Assembly: GCA_964523405.1 (NCBI GenBank)
Contig: CAZGAQ010000008.1
Span: 1 to 64,000 of the forward strand
DNA: 64,000 nucleotides
DNA from: CAZGAQ01 sp964523405
GTDB taxonomy: Bacteria > Planctomycetota > Phycisphaerae > UBA1845 > Fen-1342
Reading direction: 5' to 3'
In this document: positions 61,501 to 64,000 of the stretch, in pieces
Layout: every line of letters begins with the position of its first letter
Numbering within the stretch: the first letter of the stretch is position 1
Notes under the pieces: generated by a model
Databases searched by the model: none
The model's input: the letters and a program-made list of their open reading frames with translations, nothing else
Told to the model about the DNA's origin: nothing
Made by a program: the position numbers and the translations under genes

Positions 61501-62444
61501 ATGGCCGGGGCCGCGGCGGGGTCCGTCACCGGTGCCTCGAACTCGACGTGGTCGATCAGGAGCTCGACGAAGTCACTGGTGGTATCCGTCTGGCGGACGG
61601 CCACAACCAGGCCGGCCAGCACGCCGCGGTTGACCCCATCCCCGTGGGCGGTGGCGTTGAGGATGCCATCGCCGCCGCGGTAGGTCCAGCCGATGACGTT
61701 CTCAGTCGGCAGATCGAACTCCACGAGGCGCCAGTTGCCGGTCGGGCCGGTGGTCAGGCCTTCACACATGGCATCGGTGATGGGAATGAAGCGCGACGGT
61801 ACCGGCACCGGGTTGGCGGTGTTCGGGTCCGCGACCGACGACACGCCGACGAACTCGAACGAGCCGCTCAGCACGTCGTTATCCTGGAAACCCTGCGGGA
61901 CGTTCCGGCCGGTCTCGCTGATGAGGAGCGCGATGCCGATTTCCGGGGCGAGGGTGACCAGGCCGGGGTACTCATACTGCGCGCAATTGGGCAGATTGAC
62001 ATAGAAGCGAATCTTGCCACCGAGGTGGACCGAAGGGTCACCGAGCTGTGGCGACTGCAGGGTCTCGATCAGGGCCCAGCGGGTGGGGCTGGCATTCGCC
62101 CACTGGAAGCGAATGTCGAGGAACTGAGCGCTGCTGTTGGCGCCGCCAAAGCCGCCGAACGCGGCGACGAACGACTCCTCCGTGGAGGGGAGCGGCGGGT
62201 CGCCGCTGCTCTGGATCGCCAGGCTGTCCGCGCGGATGAGGCTGCGCGTGACGGTGGCCTGGGCGGGGTCCTGGAACATCACGATCATCAGGTCGCCCAG
62301 GGACGCGATTTGCGTGGGATAGGCCACGCCGGCGCCGTTCTGCTCGAATTCCGTGACTAGCTGCGGGAATTGGGCCAATGCGGTTGCGCAGGTCGAGGCG
62401 CTCGCGAGTGCGAGAACGACTCGACAGATCAATTTGGGAGTCAC
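58548..62444 (-). CDS. Giant secreted multidomain protein: VRET domains, Ig-like, LTD, dockerin-like
   Basis: 1,298 residues, GTG start with a good RBS (GGAAAGGA, seven bases upstream). Signal peptide at 1-24 (VLALASASTCATALA). Two VRET-type domains: ~166-305 (LLISETGRN, SFEFVGVS, GGDGILNA, LLIDHVEFEAP) and ~412-520 (LSLDESGSGG, NFEWVG, FAGGNGQLE, YLIYLDHVYYVD). Ig-like repeats follow (~620-780; VRLLVNGVPNGTINPAGATSV and VRLFANGTQIGTLNPAG). A lamin-tail domain begins at ~782 (RVVINELQYDDTSTDNAEFIELYN; DISGWIV). A jelly-roll-like module, a Cys knot (LGACCLGTGCQ) and a dockerin-like end (FDWNANGIVEPVDWQGLQ...DANGAVDLHDVAAFQ) complete it. It follows a pseudopilin gene by 57 bases, as in locus A. 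Surface location is likely; enzymatic activity is not evident. Confidence 0.88.
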   Translation of the reverse strand: MTPKLICRVVLALASASTCATALAQFPQLVTEFEQNGAGVAYPTQIASLGDLMIVMFQDPAQATVTRSLIRADSLAIQSSGDPPLPSTEESFVAAFGGFGGANSSAQFLDIRFQWANASPTRWALIETLQSPQLGDPSVHLGGKIRFYVNLPNCAQYEYPGLVTLAPEIGIALLISETGRNVPQGFQDNDVLSGSFEFVGVSSVADPNTANPVPVPSRFIPITDAMCEGLTTGPTGNWRLVEFDLPTENVIGWTYRGGDGILNATAHGDGVNRGVLAGLVVAVRQTDTTSDFVELLIDHVEFEAPVTDPAAAPAIAVPVIATNTAVQVNHVESRATGVTLEIDRSDADNDDPFVADETYTVAPALDPATEIHYTTIAVSAPLAIGDRLRARQQLGSDIGPYSIIVKVNPPAKFSATLSLDESGSGGTVANFEWVGATAVVGTAGTQGHPVFAQSGVWQKVEFSLIPGVEPVISFAGGNGQLEPDGGLYSIDAMFFTIDSTSPSVGPYLIYLDHVYYVDASDNEVLIADAEASNPFPNVRGQSTSTNTTSVLSSVTSYDGIYANRLGWTFPDTASSNTHSPYRPAGTFPDSAKAVGMWLLVEDARTSTLALPAVEQRVIGVAPAVTINNIDPNATLVRLLVNGVPNGTINPAGATSVNIVPSTPLALGQSISASYDAPAGTSDVAYPRVVQRPPAPTVQSVLVAGQTTVTVSNVLNAGNAIASQVRLFANGTQIGTLNPAGAASVTFNVSPPLSVGQQISARQTVNTFESVDSVAVAVGTGQNFRVVINELQYDDTSTDNAEFIELYNAEPFAVDISGWIVRASDTVAPPGDDNPDFTIPASTTLAAGGFYVIGQTAVPNVNLVIPNSQLEGDNEAYQLLDQNGVVVDTVITERNKGPVAVSPAEGGIWGNYSAYFDTDPMCNALGRWYDGYDTNNNGRDFTSRKATPGASNDFPSLAPYTENFDGTVGAAVSNWSYSYDAPRYIDPTTTSTYNLAAIPASPQGGNAGICFDPTGGGNQCSLLDQARFGVDFSCYVYVNAGNPGFVSGNTTDEYEAWAIGLGMIDPVFNVYLPYPGGTGNGNTGLAWQFLTRENANTGAILATTLQFVDRAGGSTQTVLLDVPTAAITTGWHTLSISRNYENYSAAFDSYTVSGTVPHLGPASLAVGYREYVVSIPVTLRPPTFDAVSITVPSAPTLGACCLGTGCQIITSAMCTSLGGTYAGDNTNCTQPVITVLFDWNANGIVEPVDWQGLQSCLAGPNTQPDSPSACGSECLDAYDSDANGAVDLHDVAAFQVGVH

Positions 62445-62501
62445 TTCTTTTCCTTTCCGTTTAGTGGTGACGTGCTGGACGCTCTGTCCCTGAACCGATC
62501 G

Positions 62502-63503
62502 CTATGGGACCTGTACGACCTGAACTTCGTTGTCGCGAGATTCCAAGTACTCCACACCGTAGTAGTACAGCAGCCCCTGGGCGGTGTACGGGATGCCTTC
62601 CAGGCCCTGTCCGCCGGCCACCGTCGGACGCACGTGAGAGTCATCGAAGCCGAAGTTCACCCGTACGGGCTTCACGTGTCCATCCGCAAAGCCGATGTTG
62701 GTCGAATCCTGTGAGAACGTCCTCATGGTGCCCGAAGCCGGATCGATGCCCGGCCGTCGGCTGCTGCCAGGATGGCGGGAGACGACAAAGTCTGTGTTGT
62801 AGTTGAAGTTGCCTTCCATGTGACCGTCAGTACCCCGATTGTTGATGCCCCACGGGTGCTCTTCGACAAAGAGCGGCACGGAGGCCAGCGCCGGCGGCGC
62901 CAGCCGCCCGGACGCGGACCCCGGCCCGCGCGAAGGCCCGGAAGTCTTTTCGGCGGGGCGGCCCGGGATCTTCTCTGGCGGGCGCAGGCCGAGCATCGAG
63001 AACATCGTGTAGCTGAACCTGCCGTTGCCGCCGCCGCCGAGAATGGTATCCCGTTGCGCGACGCCGGGTTTGTCGTCCGGACAGAGATAGGCCTTTTCGT
63101 TCTTGATCATCGGATACAGAACACCGTACTTCGGCGCGGCGGTAAAACCCTTTGGGTTCCCCGTTTGGGGGTTGTTGGCGTCCCCATCCACGAAGGCGCC
63201 GTACTGGTCGCCGACGCCCAGCCAATCCCTCCCCCCTTCGGCGCGCAGGGCGCGAGTCGCCGAAGATGGCGAATTCGCGTAATTCGACAGACTGGGCGGA
63301 TACGCCCCGTACTCCGTGGCGTAGGTGAAGGCGGCGGTCGCCAGCGAGCGTAGATTGGTTGTGCAGACGGCCGCGCGCGCGCTGCGGCGGGCACCATTGA
63401 GAGACGGCAGGAGGATCGAGATCAGGATGGCGATGATTGCGACTACCACCAGGAGTTCGATGAGCGTAAACGCCGAACCCCTGGGCCGAGTGCTGCGCAC
63501 CAT
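62502..63503 (-). CDS. Pseudopilin with prepilin-type signal (locus B)
   Basis: 333 residues from the ATG at 63503, which follows GGAG by nine bases; an ATG at 63518 and a further upstream start are possible. The signal RSTRPRGSA precedes FTLIELLVVVAIIAILISIL, with the same Ala at -1 and Glu at +5 as the locus A protein. The spine LPSLNGARRSARAAVCTTNLRSLA matches its counterpart. The soluble part has a Cys-containing YLCPDDKPG segment and ends with an IGFADGHVKPVRV motif. It is upstream of the giant dockerin protein on the same strand. Family assignment is firm, secretion role inferred. Confidence 0.88.
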   Translation of the reverse strand: MVRSTRPRGSAFTLIELLVVVAIIAILISILLPSLNGARRSARAAVCTTNLRSLATAAFTYATEYGAYPPSLSNYANSPSSATRALRAEGGRDWLGVGDQYGAFVDGDANNPQTGNPKGFTAAPKYGVLYPMIKNEKAYLCPDDKPGVAQRDTILGGGGNGRFSYTMFSMLGLRPPEKIPGRPAEKTSGPSRGPGSASGRLAPPALASVPLFVEEHPWGINNRGTDGHMEGNFNYNTDFVVSRHPGSSRRPGIDPASGTMRTFSQDSTNIGFADGHVKPVRVNFGFDDSHVRPTVAGGQGLEGIPYTAQGLLYYYGVEYLESRDNEVQVVQVP

Positions 63504-64000
63504 GGCGGTGTACTCCATTTGCCTGGATGTGACCAAAGCCGTGCCCTAGCGCACGGGTACCACGAATTGACGGACTCGCACGGGTGCGTCGACTTGAGTA
63601 AGCTGCTCAGCCACCACGAGTTGACCCAGTTGCCCGTCATGACAGCCCCGGCCGAACACCTCCGGGGTAGCCGTCAATCGGGCGCAGTCCCGCGCGAAAC
63701 GAGACCCTAAACTCAGACGCTACATGAACTAGGGACGGGTGTCAATCGAAAAATCCCCCGGGGGACGGGGCGCGCCGCCGGGCCGCCGCGGCGGTCGCCG
63801 GCCGTCGCTGAGGACTTGTGCGGCGACGCCGGGCACGCCCCTGGCCGGACGCGTTGGAAGCCCGCTGCGGAGAACCGCTTACGGTTCGGCGAGCTGCCCC
63901 ATGTCCTTGGACGGCGATCAGAGGCGACGGCCCGGGCTGCGGCTTCCCGGGCGGCCGGTGGGATGACCGCGACGACGGCTTCGGTTCCGGGCGCGGGCTC
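63504..64000. other. Region upstream of locus B, no supported gene
   Basis: About 500 bases. The first ~220, near the pseudopilin start, are less GC-rich and probably hold its promoter. From ~63760 the DNA is very GC-rich and resembles coding sequence, but no domain or signal is recognisable in any frame, so it may be the end of a gene outside the window. Confidence 0.4.

Noticed and set aside
63739..63966. Short Arg/Gly/Pro-rich open frame near the window end
   Set aside because: No RBS, no domain and biased composition; not supported as a gene.

Overview
The window looks like a chromosomal segment of a member of the Planctomycetota, probably a Phycisphaerae-like lineage. The evidence is indirect: high GC; two pseudopilins of the FTLIELLVVVAIIA type common in planctomycetes; a PEP-CTERM protein; four large secreted proteins ending in dockerin-like modules of one type (GDLNGDGxVDxxDLAAF...CMAGP...DVDLADFAxLQ); and a bacterial topoisomerase VI B subunit. 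No 16S or other decisive marker is present, so this placement is inference.

Layout. 1-4.3 kb: the 3' part of top6B, then a mobile-element zone with a REP-associated tyrosine transposase, a truncated second copy, degenerate end repeats, an unknown membrane protein and a gene-free stretch full of short degenerate repeats. 4.3-11 kb: mnmE on the minus strand, then secreted locus A on the plus strand (pseudopilin, PEP-CTERM protein, dockerin protein) and tRNA-Ser. 11-24 kb: glycosyltransferase, ROK-like kinase, rmuC, a HlyD-type adaptor with an ABC ATPase but no permease, rpsO-pnp with a visible promoter, a cold-shock protein, an FHA-GAF histidine kinase and a D-lyxose isomerase. 24-32 kb: fliN, asnB and mutM (minus), an MBOAT acyltransferase (plus), a PAS histidine kinase and alanine dehydrogenase (minus). 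32-39 kb: a lipoprotein and a divergent starch module (secreted GH13 amylase and secreted GH15 glucoamylase with dockerin) around an AT-rich spacer holding two palindromes. 39-46 kb: envelope proteins, a TIM-barrel protein, a phosphohexomutase with an extra Cys cluster overlapping an M16-like protein that lacks its zinc site, and a DMT transporter with a histidine-rich tail. 46-53.5 kb: a 1,675-residue secreted HExxH protein with NHL-like repeats and dockerin, a PHP phosphoesterase, a flavin reductase-like protein, and a gene-free stretch holding a mini-ORF plus a strong terminator. 53.5-64 kb: a secreted protein of unknown function, tRNA-Lys, a fused MFS/spermidine synthase-like protein, and secreted locus B on the minus strand (pseudopilin, then a 1,298-residue multidomain dockerin protein).

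The most interesting theme is that loci A and B share one plan. A pseudopilin gene is followed by large secreted proteins carrying one or two copies of a domain I do not recognise (VRET ... EWV ... GNG ... IDDV), each ending in a different surface-sorting or docking module (PEP-CTERM or dockerin-like). This may be a pseudopilin-linked surface display system. The starch module and the HExxH protein use the same dockerin-like tail, although no cohesin is visible here.
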